In this document: piece by piece, positions 37,880 to 51,500 of the stretch | Numbering within the stretch: the stretch's first letter is position 1 | How the letters are laid out: the number at the start of each line of letters is the position of its first letter | The notes under the pieces: generated by a model | What the model was told of the DNA's origin: nothing | The model's database searches: none | The model's input: the letters and a program-made list of their open reading frames with translations, nothing else | From: Paguma larvata | Taxonomy: Eukaryota > Chordata > Mammalia > Carnivora > Viverridae | Reading direction: 5' to 3' | Assembly: GCA_030068075.1 (NCBI GenBank) | Contig: CM057826.1 | Location: forward strand, 98,569,804 to 98,633,803 | Length of the DNA: 64,000 bases | Program-made: the position numbers and the translations under genes

Positions 37880-40800
37880 CTGTAATTAAAAAAAAAAAGT
37901 AAAGTTTTTTTACATTAAAGTTATAAGTATTTTTAAAAATTTAACACAATTTTTAAAAATCCTTTCACTGATGTTATGAAATATTTACCAAACTAGGTGT
38001 GAGTATTTGCTCTATGAAAAAATACATTCTTGTATACTCATCTCCACTTTCAGTAAGTCTTCGGCCTTGATCCCCATAATGCTAAGGAATATTTACAATG
38101 TTTATAACAATTTTTTCTGCTTCATCAGTTTTCTGGATAGTTTTTACCTGTTAAGGATTTTTGTAATGGTATTCTAGATTAAAGGGAAAAAACTGAAGCT
38201 CTGACTCAGAGTCATTTTGCACTTCTACAGTGAAAAACAGTTTAAGCATAAACTGTTATGCCCTATTTATTATTTTAAAACTATGGCTCAATGATAGCAA
38301 GTTACTAATTGAAATTCTATTAAAACAGATTTTAGAATATAAGTTTTATACTATTATGTACAGAAATATTTAAAATTTGGCCTATCTATAGCATTTTCCT
38401 ACTCTTGGGCTAATGTTTATAAATCCAATTAAATTACAAAGGCAAGTGGAAGTAAGCATTCAAATATGACTAAACCTATTAGGGGCACGAACTCCTAAGT
38501 ACCAAAGCTATGTTCTGCTTAACAAAGCAGTGATTTCATTAAATTAGACCTAACTAAGAGTATATGAATAAAAATTTAAAAAGGCAAATAATGGAAGTCT
38601 CAAATCAGTAGGACGGAACATGTACCAAAGAAAATTAAAATAATCCTGTCCTTATGATACAATCTTCCACTTGAGGATAGTCTAGGGGACTTCCTTACCT
38701 CCTAATCAAGTAACTCACTGTTACTAAAAAGTAGGTTTAAGACCTGAGGACAAATTTCTTATGGTCAGATATCAGAACTCATCATCTACAAGGATATGTT
38801 TTACACATAATAAGCATTTGCTTTGACACATAATAGGCAGTTTGTGTATCTTCATAATTGAAAAATGGTAATTTAAGCATTTCATCTCAACAATTTGAGA
38901 TATTTCATAATTTGAAAATAATGAAAACCCTCTAGAATAAAAGAACACATAAAATTTAAGATGTGAAAAAAATTTTTAAAAGGTGACATGATAATAACTA
39001 CCAACATTTATTGAGAATTTAGTTCGACCAGTCATTATGCTAAACAGATTAACATGAATTATCTTCTTCAGTTTTCACAACCTTTCTTTCTAAACAGGGA
39101 AAGTGATGTTTGTAAAAACCTTAAAAAATTTGCTCAAGGTCCGCAACTATTAAGCTGCAGTCAGGATTGTAATTCTAGATTCCCATCTCCTGATCCATGT
39201 TTTCCCCATTCTTCCAAGTTGAGTCTAATGGTCTCCACCATTATACCATTTGGCCTCCACGGACCTGCTGAAATCATTCCACTTATAAATGCCTAAGATC
39301 TAACCATAATAAAAAGAGCAAAGCATAAATAAATAAATAAATTCCAAATACATGTAAGCAGACTAATATTTAGTATTAAATTCTTGATTTTTTTTCAAGA
39401 TTAAAGCCTCAATGAAAGCAAATCTGAAAATAAGAAAATCAATCATTCTTAAAAAGTTCTTTACCTTCTTTCCTAATTTATATAAATGTTACCTGGAACA
39501 CATGTTGAATGACTGTAGTAATTTGTATCTCCGTCTGTAGGTTTTGTTGTATGGTCTTTATCTTGTCTGAATTTTCCATCATGGCCAAATCATCTTTCTG
39601 TTTGTTCTTTTCAGTCTGTATTTCTAAAAGCTTACTTTCTGAAGCTTGTTTTAATTCTATTAGGTTAAAAATAAAAAAAAAAACACTACATATAACAACT
39701 GCAAACAAGAATCCTGAAAAACGGTGAAGCAGAACAGTTCCTGACTATTTCAGTCAAGAGAAAATATGTAATAAGCATCATTTTAGGGTGCAGTTCCATT
39801 TTGATCTGAAAATGATTTCTGTGGTGCAAAACACCAATATTTGAATTTTACACTTAGCAATGTCCTCCATGAAATCTTCACGGTATGTATGTATGACAAT
39901 GACGGCTGTCTACATATATTTGAAGTGGCATCATGTTAAAGAGGACTTATACTGGGCTGCCAAAAGAATAGAGAGATATATCTAAGGAAATATTTTTTCC
40001 TCCTTTATTTACATAAATGACATAACAAGATAAATTTTCAACAAAAAGATTCTCTTCTCCAGAGATAAAAACATCATCAACCATTTAGTGTAGTTCCTGA
40101 AATGTTCTAAGAATTGAACAATTTGAAAACATAAATGGGTGTGTCCCAGGAGCTTGGTTCCTTGACATTAATGGATCAAAAGTAGGTTGGAATCCAATGG
40201 AAAAAGCGCTAAACATCCAAAGTATGATTAGATCAGATGACCAAGGCTACTTCTGACTCTGGGATTACTTACAAACAGGCAAATTTATGTCATATTGAAA
40301 AATAATAAATCGTGCCTATACTACTAAATGAAAAAGGCAGTTTACAATATAGAATAAAATGAGGCGAACTCTGATAAGAAATAAGCACTAAAGATTGATT
40401 ACGTCTTGATGATATCTCTTGATAGTTTACTTTTCCTAGGTATACTTTTCTGTTTCTAAATTCTACTGAGAATGTGTATTACTTTTGAAACACACATTTC
40501 CATAATTTCAATGCAAAATGCCATCTCATGTTAAGTTAAAAAGCTGTAGAATCATATGTATCAACTGATAATTTAAAATAATGTGTATATATTAAAAAAT
40601 TATGTATATATAAATATGTTTATATGGGCAGGGAAAATCCTGGAATGATATATGCCTAACTGTGGTTACATAGGAAAGAGGTATGAATTTCGCACTATAC
40701 TTTTCTGTATTGTTTTTCTTTTTCCCTGAGAATGTATTAATTTTGTGATCTAATGTTCTAAAACAAGAAAAATAAGTTAAATATATTTTAATACTTTTTT

Positions 40801-42461
40801 TAAAGTTTATTTTAATTTATTTATTTTGAGAGATACAGTGTGAGTGGGGTGTAGAGAGAGAGACAGAGAGATAGAGAGAAACCCAAGCAGGCTCTTTCCT
40901 ATCAGCACAGAGCTCAAGGCAGGGCTTGAACTCATGAAACCGTGAGATTATGACCTGAGGTCATGACCAAGAGTCAGATGCTTAACTGACTGAGCCACCC
41001 AGGTGCCTCTTAATACTACTTTTAAAAATGCCATGTGTAGGGACACCTGGGTGTCTCCATTGGTTGAGCGTCCAGCTTTGGGGCAGGTCATGGTCTCGAA
41101 GTTCTTGAGCTGGAGCCCTGCGTCAGGTTCTGCACTGACAGCTCAGAGCCTGGAGCTCAGTTTGGATTCTCTGTCTCCCTCTCTCTCTCTGCTCTCTCTC
41201 CCCGACTTGCACACATTCTCTCTTTCTCAAAAATAAGCAAATTAAAATAAAATTTTTAAAATGCCATGTGTAAAATTATGAAAAAATGTGAAAGCTAAGA
41301 AATTTGTTAATGGCTAAGATAGCTGGCCTTATCGATCTCCATACTAAGTGAAAATGTTTTCTACAAAAAAACAAAACCAAAACAAACTGTTCTACATACG
41401 TAATCTCTTCTTTCTAACATCAAGCAGTTTTTCCTCCAAATCCCAAGATTCCTGTTATTAGAAATAAAGATTAAGGCACATTACCTAAGAACAAACCCAT
41501 ACCACATCACCAAATTTTATCTATTAGTTCTCATTTTCCAAACTTCTAGTTCTCAATCCCTTTATTCCATACAAAAAAGAGACAAAGGACAGTAGCTTAA
41601 ATTACAAGTAGATAATCAGTCACAATGTCAGAAATAACTGAGTTATGAAAAAGAGGAAACTTAAGGACTGTGAATTCCAATCATGCCAGTAACCTCTGGG
41701 AAATCCTACATAATCATACACAATACCGCTGCCAGCAACAAGTTACTGAAATTATAAGAATGTGTAAAGAGCCCAATGTGCAGTTACCTGGTGTGATTTC
41801 ATTATTAATTTGTTTAGCTTTAATATGTGTTTCATATTATCCATCAGCACACTGAAAAGGAATACAAAATATGATTTATTAACCTTAATTAAAAATAAAA
41901 AATCTCATTAATGAAGACACCAATTACTATGTATTTCCTTTCATGAAATTTACTGTGTACTTCAATAGAAAGTCATCATTTAACAAAATAAATCTGGAAA
42001 AGTTTGACATAAACTAAACTTGTGTTTAAAATTGAGACGCAGGGGCACCTGGGTGGCCTAGTTGGTCAGGTGTCCGACTCTTGATTTTGGCTCAGGTCAT
42101 GACCCCACAGTTCATAGGTTTGAGCCCCATGTCAGGCTCCATGCTAGGTTTGGAGCCTGCTTGGGATTCTCTCTCTCTCTTTCTCTCTCTCCGTCTGTCC
42201 TTCCTCCCCAGTCCCCAGCAGCTCACACTCTCTCAAAATAAATAAACTTAAAAAAAAAAGAGATGCAAAAAAAAATAATAAAAACAGTAAAATTAGAGAT
42301 CCATTTCCCTAGAAAAATCTGTAATCGCAGACAAAAAAATATGAAATTTATGCTTTAGGAATACTTCTAAAAATCAACTATTTTGGAGAAAAAGCCCTAA
42401 TAACTTGCTAATAAGCTTTTATTTTTTATTTATTTTTTTAAGATTTTTTTTAATGTTTATT

Positions 42462-42503
<42 letters not shown>

Positions 42504-45500
42504 CATGAGCAGGGGAGGGGCAGAGAGAGGGGGAGACACAGAATCTTAGGCAGGCTCCAGGCTCTGAGCTGTCAGCACAGAGCCCGACGCGGGGCCCAAA
42601 CTCACGAACCACGAGATCATGACCTGAGCTGAAGTCAGACACTTAACCAACTGAGCCACCCAGGCGCCCCATAAGCTGTTTTTTAAAAAAAATACACTTA
42701 ATTTTTTAGAGCACTTTTAGGCTGATAGCAAAACTGAATGGAAGGTACCCATATGCCCCTGCACCAACACATTCACAGCTTCCTTAACTATCAACACCCC
42801 CCAGGAGAAAGTCTATTCATCATAATGAATCTACATTTAACACATCATTATCATCTAAAGCTTATAGTTTACATTAAGGTTCACTCTTGATACTGTACAT
42901 TCTATGGGTATGACAAATGTATAAAGACATGTACCTACCATTATAGCATCAATAAGAACAGTTTCATTGAATAAACTGTTTTTTACCCTCATGGCTTCAA
43001 CAAAAACCTGTACTAGATACCAGGAATGTAAAATAGAGTAAAACATAAAGAGGAAAAAATCTGTTGAAACAGATAAATCCACAGCTACAGTATGGTTTCA
43101 TTACAACCAGTATTAAATATGAATCGTCGAAAGAGCTGTGCACAGAGTACAAGGAAAACCCTGGAATCTTACAGGGCATGAAGTAATTACCCAGACCAAC
43201 TAGTTTGGTATGGCTGGAGCCAAATGGTATGAAATAAGACTGGGTAAGTACAACGGTTCTTATACTTCAAAGTGCCACAATCCTTTGTGGATCATCAGAT
43301 CACTCCCACCATCCTCCTTTATCATCGGAGATTGAGTCAACAGGTTTGGAATGGGACCAGCAATGTGATCTCTGTGATAATACTAACTGTTCTGATAAAC
43401 AGCCAGGCATTTGAGAAACACTGCAGGAGTTTGCTGATGTGGCTGAAAATGGGAATCTTTGCACAGACCTGGGAAAGCTAAACTCATTTTCTACTAATTA
43501 TAGCTGTACTGGTTTGTAAGCTTCAAAACACACTAAAGGCACACTAAAGGCACTAAAGGCACATCTCAACCTACTTGGGCTTTCTGTCCTCTTTGGGTGT
43601 CAATACGTTCTGTACCTCTCTAACTCGAGAATGTTTAAAGCTCTCCTTTTAAAGAGGAGCAACTGTTAGAGGGCCTAAATTCAGATTTTAGGATTTATGG
43701 AATCCTGGAGTTAAATGGAATACGGGGAGAATGCATTACCAGTCTGAACTAAGACAGCCAAAAAGGGGAAGTGCTCAAATGCACCTCGGCACTTTTATGG
43801 TACTAATGGTAGGGGATATTTTATCACAAGATGTTTTAGAACAGGTGAGACCTCTGAGGTCAGACACATAGGACAAGATCATAGAGAACTTTGCCTAAGT
43901 TTTTATTTTATATTCCTTTGCAAATAGTTTAACACATACAAACTCTTTTCTCCCAATGAAAAATGAGGCATATAATTCCTATCTCACAGGTTATTGGATT
44001 AAATGACATAACCCTGTTCCTGTTTTACAGTAAACACTGAACAAAAGTTAACTTTCAAATCTTCCTTCAAATTTTCAGATTTTTCTGGCTAAAAATTTCC
44101 ATTGCTTCTTACCACTGCAATATAAACAAAATATTGGCAGAACCATAAAAATTACAATGCTGAAGAGGGCGCACAAAAATTCCATCACTTTTCTTATTCT
44201 CCAGATATAGGTGGTTGACACTGACGGTGAATTAAAAAAATTTTCACAAAACTGGGGTGCCTAAGTGGCTCAGTCAGTTAAGCATCCAACTTCAGCTCAG
44301 GTCGTGATCTCATGGTTTGTGAGTTTGAGCCCCACATTGGGCTCTCTGCTGTCAGCGCAGTGCCCACTTTGGATCCTCTGCCTCTCTCTCTGCACCATGC
44401 CCCTCCTGTTAACTCTCTCTCTCTCACTTTCTCTCTCTCAAAAATAAATAAAATTAATAAAAAAAATTTTTTTCCCACAAAACTAAAGTCATTACGCTAA
44501 TCTCCCTTCTTATTCTCATCCTTAACAAATCCAGAAGAAAAAAGAAAAAACAAACGTACCTAGTCTGGGGGTTAATTTTCTCCAGGTTTTTTTTAAGTGC
44601 AGTCGAAAGTTGCATCCTATAATGCAAGGAAAAAAGCTTGCAGTATAAAACATGGATAACATGTGTGGTACATTGAAAAGAAAAAAATTAAATATGACAA
44701 GTTAAAGACTGATTTCCTTAAATGTAACCTAAACCAAAGTAGTTTCAAAAACAGTTGTATGGGAAATTCTTTGATAAATAGGTTACAGAATGTAAAATAA
44801 CAAGTTGGCTAGGGCTGTGCACTACTATGCTGAAGGGCCGATTAGACCTGAAATCAGCCTGAGGTGTGCTCTCCCAGCCATCCACCTTGGCGCAGGGCCA
44901 GGAGGAAACATTAAGCATTAACACACTACAGAGATTAGGGCAGGCTTGAAATGGAGAAAGATAGGGAATATAAAGCCATACTTGAACGCAAACTTTAATA
45001 TCTACCTACACACAAATAAACTCCATAAATTACTTTTAAATTCAAACAGTTAATAAATAATAATGAAAAGGCAATCAACTTAGCAGTATTTGAGTCATTT
45101 CCTCATTTATGTCACACAAAAAAATTTGACTCATTAAAATAAGATCTCTTAATAGCTCTGATCATCTTGAAAAATATGATCTAGGGCACATGGCTGGCAC
45201 AGTGGGTAGAGTATCCCCTCTTGAACTGGGGTCATGAATACAAGTCCCAAGTAGGGCATAGAGTTGACTTAAATTAAATAAATTAATTACTTACAAAATA
45301 TATATTATCTATACAATGAGCCAGCTTCTGAGAAGAGGGAAAAATGTTCACTGCTGGAAACGAGTAAGAGGACTTTAACTACTTTTCAATTAAATGTATA
45401 AGAAATTCATCTGGCAAGTCCAGAAATATAAGGAAACAATTTTAAAAGTCTTTTTTTTTTTTAATTTTTTAACGTTTATTTTTGAGAGACAGAGCATGAG

Positions 45501-48500
45501 CAAGGGAAGGGGCAGAGAGAGAGAGAGAGAGAGAGGCAGACGCAGAATCTGAAGCAGGCTCCAGGCTCTGAGCCATAAGCACAGAGCCCGACGTGGGGCT
45601 CGAACTCACAGACCATGAGATCATGACCTGAGCTGAAGTCGGCTGCTTAACCGACTAAGCCACTCAGGTGCCCCAAAAAAGTGATTCACTTAAGTGAAAT
45701 TATTAATTCAGATCACAAGTCTATAAGATATCATGCTTGCCTTATTAACAGCTATATACCAATACCTACCACAAAGCTTAAGACATAATAAGCACTCAAA
45801 TATTTGTTGAATAAATTTTAAAACAGAGATGCAAAACTTATATTAAAAATATATTTAGGGATGCCTGGGTGGCTCAGTCAGTTAAGTGTTCAGCTCTTGA
45901 CACTGGGGTTCAGATCATGATCTCACAGTTTGTGAGTTGGAACCCCACTTCAGGCTCTGTGCTGTCACAGGCACTGTTTGGGATTCTCTGTCTCTTCTCT
46001 GCCCTTTCCCAACTCATTTTCTCTCTCTCAAAAAATTTGGCATTGAAAATATATTCATATATACATAGATATATATTTAAAGTATTTAAAGTCAATAATT
46101 CTTTTACCTGACTAATAGTTAACTGTAATAATGGAATCCAGTAATCCTTTGAAAGGCTGAATGGGATGTAAGCTCACCCTTCTATTTCCTTGACTGACAT
46201 TTCCTTATTAATTAAATCTTACAAACCTACTTCAAATGAAAAGTATTAATGAATGATGTTAACTACTTTTCTCTCAGGGCTCAAAATTTGTGTGACCATT
46301 ATCTAAAGATCATTTCACTTGATTCATCATTTAGACTAGTTAAAATATTCCTTCTACCTCGTATCCTACCTATTTTGTAATCAGTTCACAATGTTTATAC
46401 CTAAAATGTAAAAATTACCTGTCTAATGCAAGCTTTTTCATTTCAAAAGTAGTTTTCACCTCTTCAATTTCATTTTCCAGGTCTTCAATTTTACTATCAA
46501 AGAAGCATGACCAAAAGAATTTCAGCAATATAAAAAAAATTCACTATTAGAATAAATACATCAAGTAAAACTTTGAAAAAAGTAAAATGACTCTCGATAA
46601 AAGTATTCTACAGGCCCCCACACTAATGCATTTATAGATTTGGTAAACAGATACCTCTGAGATACTATACTAATTATCTTGAGAAGGGAGAATGCCAAAA
46701 GTGCTAATGGGATCACTAGTATAATATAAGAATATATCAGGTATCAACAACTTCTCAGTACATGCATGAAAAATTATTTGGAAAAATAAAGAAAAGGAAA
46801 AAGGATGATAATGGTGTAAGATGGGTAATAGTATCAAATCTTAGTAAAAAAACACAGAATTGAGGGGTGCCTGGGTGACTCAGTCGGTTAAGCTTCCGAC
46901 TCTTGGTTTCACCTCAGGTCCTGACTGCAGGGTCGTGGGATCAAGCGCCACATAGGGCTTTGCGCTGACAGCACGGAGCCTATAGGGGATTCTCTCTCTC
47001 TCTCTTTCTCTCTGCCCCTCCTCTGCTTGCGCTCTCCCTCTCTCTCAGAATAAACATTAAAAAAAAAAAACCGAAAATTTAAAAATGTAACATACGCTTC
47101 AATTTGCTTATCTTGCATGATTTGTTCTGGACTTTTTTCTTCACCTACAAATAAATAATTTTTTGAAGTTAGTAACAGTTTAGAAGAGTGCTGTCCAGGG
47201 GTGCCTGGGTGGCTCAGTCAGTTGGGCGGCTGACTTCAGCTCAGGTCATGATCTCGCGGTCTGTGAGTTCGAGCCCCATGTCAGGCTCTGTGCTGACAGC
47301 TCAGAGCCTGGAGCCTGCTTCCGATTCTGTGTCTCTCTCTCTCTCTCTGCCCTTCCCCTGTTCATGCTGTGCCTCTATGTCTCTCAAAAATAAATAAACA
47401 TTAAAAAAAAATTTAAATAAAGAAGAGTGCTGTCCAGGGACACCTGGGTGGCTCAGCTGGTTGAGCATCTGACTCATGATTTAGACTTAATTCATGATCC
47501 CAGTGTCTGGGATCAAACCCTGCACTGAGTTCCACCCTGAGCATGGAGCCTGCTTGGGATTTTCTCTCTCTCTGTCCCTCTCCCCTGCTTGTGTTCTCTC
47601 TAAACAAACAAACAAAAAAAAAAATTTTCTCCCTCTGCCCCTCTCCCCTATCCCAAAAAAAAAAAAAAAAAGTGCTGTCCAACAGAAATATAATGTAAGC
47701 CTCAAACTTGAACCAAAAATTTAATTTTTTTTTTTTAAAGTGGGTTCCACACAGGGTGTGGACTTGAACTTATGAACATGGGGCTTGAACTCATAACCCT
47801 GAGTTCAGGACCTAATTTGAAATCAAGAGTCAGATGCTTAACTGAGCCACTCAGGTACAACCCAAAAACTTATTCTTTTACTACCCTTCCAATTTCCCAA
47901 ACTTTAATTTTTAATTTCTAGTTTCCATGTTAAAAGAAGTAAAAATATTTCAGTATGACTTATTTAAACTCAATACATCTAAAATATTATCATTTCAATA
48001 TATAATTAATTTAAAATTACTAATGAAATATTTTAGAATCTTTTCTTCTGTATTTTACATTTATAGCTCCTCTCAAGGACTAATAACCACATTTCAAGTG
48101 TTCAAAAGTCATATGGAGCTAGTGGTTGCCATATGGGACAGAACAGTTTTAGAATAATGGAAAATAAAAAAGGCGTAAATATTAACATGAGCAATGCAGT
48201 ATCAAAAAATCATCTCTATGTCTATATGTTAGCAACAAACAACTGGAAATTAAAAGAAAATTATGCTGTACAATTTCTTTCAAAAACATGAAATCTTAAG
48301 GATAAATTTAACAAAATATGTACATGACCTCTACACTGAACACTTTCAAATACTGAAAAGATACATTATGTATAGGTATTAGAAGAATCAATATGGCTAA
48401 TACAACAATTTCCCCCATATTGATCTATTGAGCCCAATCAAATGCCAAACAAAATTCTAATACTTTTTTTTTTTCTGTAGAAATTGACAAGCTGGGGGCA

Positions 48501-51500
48501 CCCGGGTGGTTCAGATGGTTAAGCATCTGACTCTTGGTTTCGGCTCAGGTCATGATCTCATAGTTCATGAGTTTGAGCCACACATCAGACTTTGCACTAA
48601 CAGTGTTGGAGCATGCTTGAGATTCTCTCTCTCTCCCTCTCTCCGCCCCTCCCCAGCTCACAATCTCTCTCACTCTCTCTTTTTCTCTCAAAACAAACTT
48701 TAAAAAAAACAAACTGACAAGCTGATTTGAAAATGCATATAGAAACACAAAGGACCTAGTATAGTCAACAATGTTTACAAAGAAGAACAACACGGAAAGT
48801 CTTACAGTAGTTGATATTAAAATTTAACTATAAAGCCACGGTCTTCAAGATAGTGTGGCATTACTGTAAGCATAGACAAATATCTCAGGGGAACAGAAAA
48901 AAGAGCCCAAAACTAGATACACAAATAAACAATAGACAAAGGAAAGTCTTTTTGAACAGGGCTAGAAAAATTGGATTTCTATAGGGGAAAAAAATGAATC
49001 TTGATCCTTTGCTGACACCATACAAAAAAATTAACTCAAAAGGACCACAGAACTGAATATTAAATCTAAAACCCTAAGTCTTGTAAAACAAAACAAAGGA
49101 GAAAATCTTTGTGACCCTGAAGTGGTCACAGACTTCTTAGATAGGACTTAAAATCATATGCCACAAAAGACCAAATAACCTGATAAAAAGCACTTTATCA
49201 AATTAATGCCTTTGGTTCCTCAAAAGATAGTTAAAAACCAAGGCAAGCAAAAAACTGGGAGAAAATAGTTGCTATATATATATATAGATACCTAGATATA
49301 ATCTATATGTATAGGTAGATACATGAAAAGAAGATCTACATTTATAAACAAAGAACACAAATCCAGTAAGACTAATAATTCAATAAAAAGAAAAGGCAAC
49401 GGAGAGGTGCCTGGGTGGCTCAGTCAGTTAAGTGTCTGACTCTGGCTCAAGGTCATGATCTCACGGTTAATGGGATTGCGCCTCACAGTGGGGTCTGTGC
49501 TGAAAGTGCAGAGCCTGGTTGGGATTCACTCTCTCCCTCTCTGCTCCTCCCCTGCTCTCTTTCTCAAAATAAAAAACTTAATTTTTTTTTTTTAATTTTA
49601 AAAACTTTTTTTTTTTTAGCGTTTTTATTTTATTTTTTGAGAGACATAGAGACAGAGTGTGAGCAAGGGAAGGGCAGAGAGGGAGGGATATACAGAATCT
49701 GAAGCAGGCTCCAGGCTCTGAGCCATCAGCACAGAGCCCGACGTGGGGCTTGAACTCACACACGGTGAGATCATGACCTGAGCTGAAGTCGGCCGCTTAA
49801 CCGACTGAGCCACCCAGGTGCCCCAATAAATAAACTTAAAAAAATACGTTTAGAAAGCCTGGAATATCAGACCAACAATACATGAGAACTACCTTCGAAT
49901 CTATGGCCTTATAAAAGAAACTGAGCAGAATCTGAAAAGTTCAAACATGTATTCACATGAAGTAAGACATCTATGTGGTCCCTCAGGTTTCCCACAATTC
50001 TTTTTTTTCTTAAAATTTTTTAAAAGTTTATTTATTTGAGAGAGACAGAGAGAGCATGAGCGAGGGAGGGACAGAAAGAGAAAGACAGACAAAGAGGGAG
50101 AATCCCAAGTGGGTTCCCGGCTGACATTCTGATGCAGGGCTGGAACTCACAAAACTGTGAGATCGTGTTCTGAGCCAAAAATCAAGAGTCAGATGCTGAT
50201 CTGACTGAGCCACCAGGTGCCCCTACAAAACTCTTGATTCAACCCGAAGTATTAATTGGTTTTATTCTTTAAGCCCATTTCACAGAGAAAGATTCACTAA
50301 AACCTATCTTTGTAACCCAAGGGCTTACAAATCAGGTGGCAAAAATGGTTACTACTTTAGGAGAGCTAAACCATTATTTTAGTACTCTCTTGTTTCCTAA
50401 GACTTCTGCATTAATAGTTTTAAAAGATAACTTTTTAAATTTGTTCAATGCTTAGATCTAAAATTGTCATTCGTGTCTTTAAGCTGATCTCCCATCTGCC
50501 TCTCACTCCTATATTCTGATGTTTCTCAAAGTATAGCTCTTGCTGAACAATCATCTGATCTGCTAATTTAATCTCCTAAATTGTGGATGGTAGCAAGTTC
50601 TAGGACTCCTTCCCATGGAATTCTCTGATCAAATGAACTTAACTGTCTGGCATTGTTATTTAGTTTTTCAAATCTATTTCCTGAATCCCTAAAAAGTTCC
50701 TGAGGGCCGTGGCATGCTTGTTGTTTTGCCTTCTTACATAGTATAATAAGAATATTACAGTAAGTATATTATGCTATTCCCGTTCCTAAAATAAATAACT
50801 TTTTTGTAAATACTTACTTGCATCAACCATTGATTTATATTCCAAGAGTTGTTGTTTAGTCTGTGCTCTCAGCCTAAAATCAGATAAAGAGAAGAGAAAG
50901 TTGTGTGTGTGTGTATATATTTTTTTAATTAAGTAAACTCTACCCCCAATATGGGGCTCACGCCCATATGAGTCGCATGCACTACTGACTGAGCTAGCCA
51001 GGTGCCCCAGGGAGTCATATATTTATTGAAGTTTTATTCATTAATATAATGATAAATCAACTCATTTTTTTAGGAGTTTATGCATTTCATAAGTGTAAAT
51101 AAACTCAACTATAAGTCTTCTAGTTTTAATTTAAGTGGGCCTAAATAGGGGGAGCTGGGTGGCTCAGTCAGTTAAGCATTCAACTCTTGATTTCAGGGTC
51201 ATGAGTTCCAATTCCGTGTTGGGCTCCCAACTGGGTGTGAAGCCTACTTAAAAAATAGGGCACTTGGGTGGCTCAGTCAGTTAAACCTCCAACTTCGGCT
51301 CAAGTCATGATCTCACAGCTCATGGGTTTGAGCCCTACGTCAGGCTCTGTGCTAACACCTCAGAGCCTGGAGCATATTGATTCTGTGTCTGCCTCTCTCT
51401 CTCCCCCTCCGCCACTCACACTCTGTCTCTCTTTCTCTCAAAAATAAATAAACTATAAAAAATTTTTAATTAAAAAAATAAAGAAATATATAATAAACTC

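Larger units (their letters stand above)
48190..49335 (+). mobile_element. LINE-1 ORF2 3' half, interrupted by a SINE
   Basis: TGTTAGCAACAAACAACTGG, AAAATTAACTCAAAAGGACC, GATAAAAAGCACTTTATCAA follow L1 ORF2 order, with frame breaks. CENPH intron 2. Confidence 0.82.
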
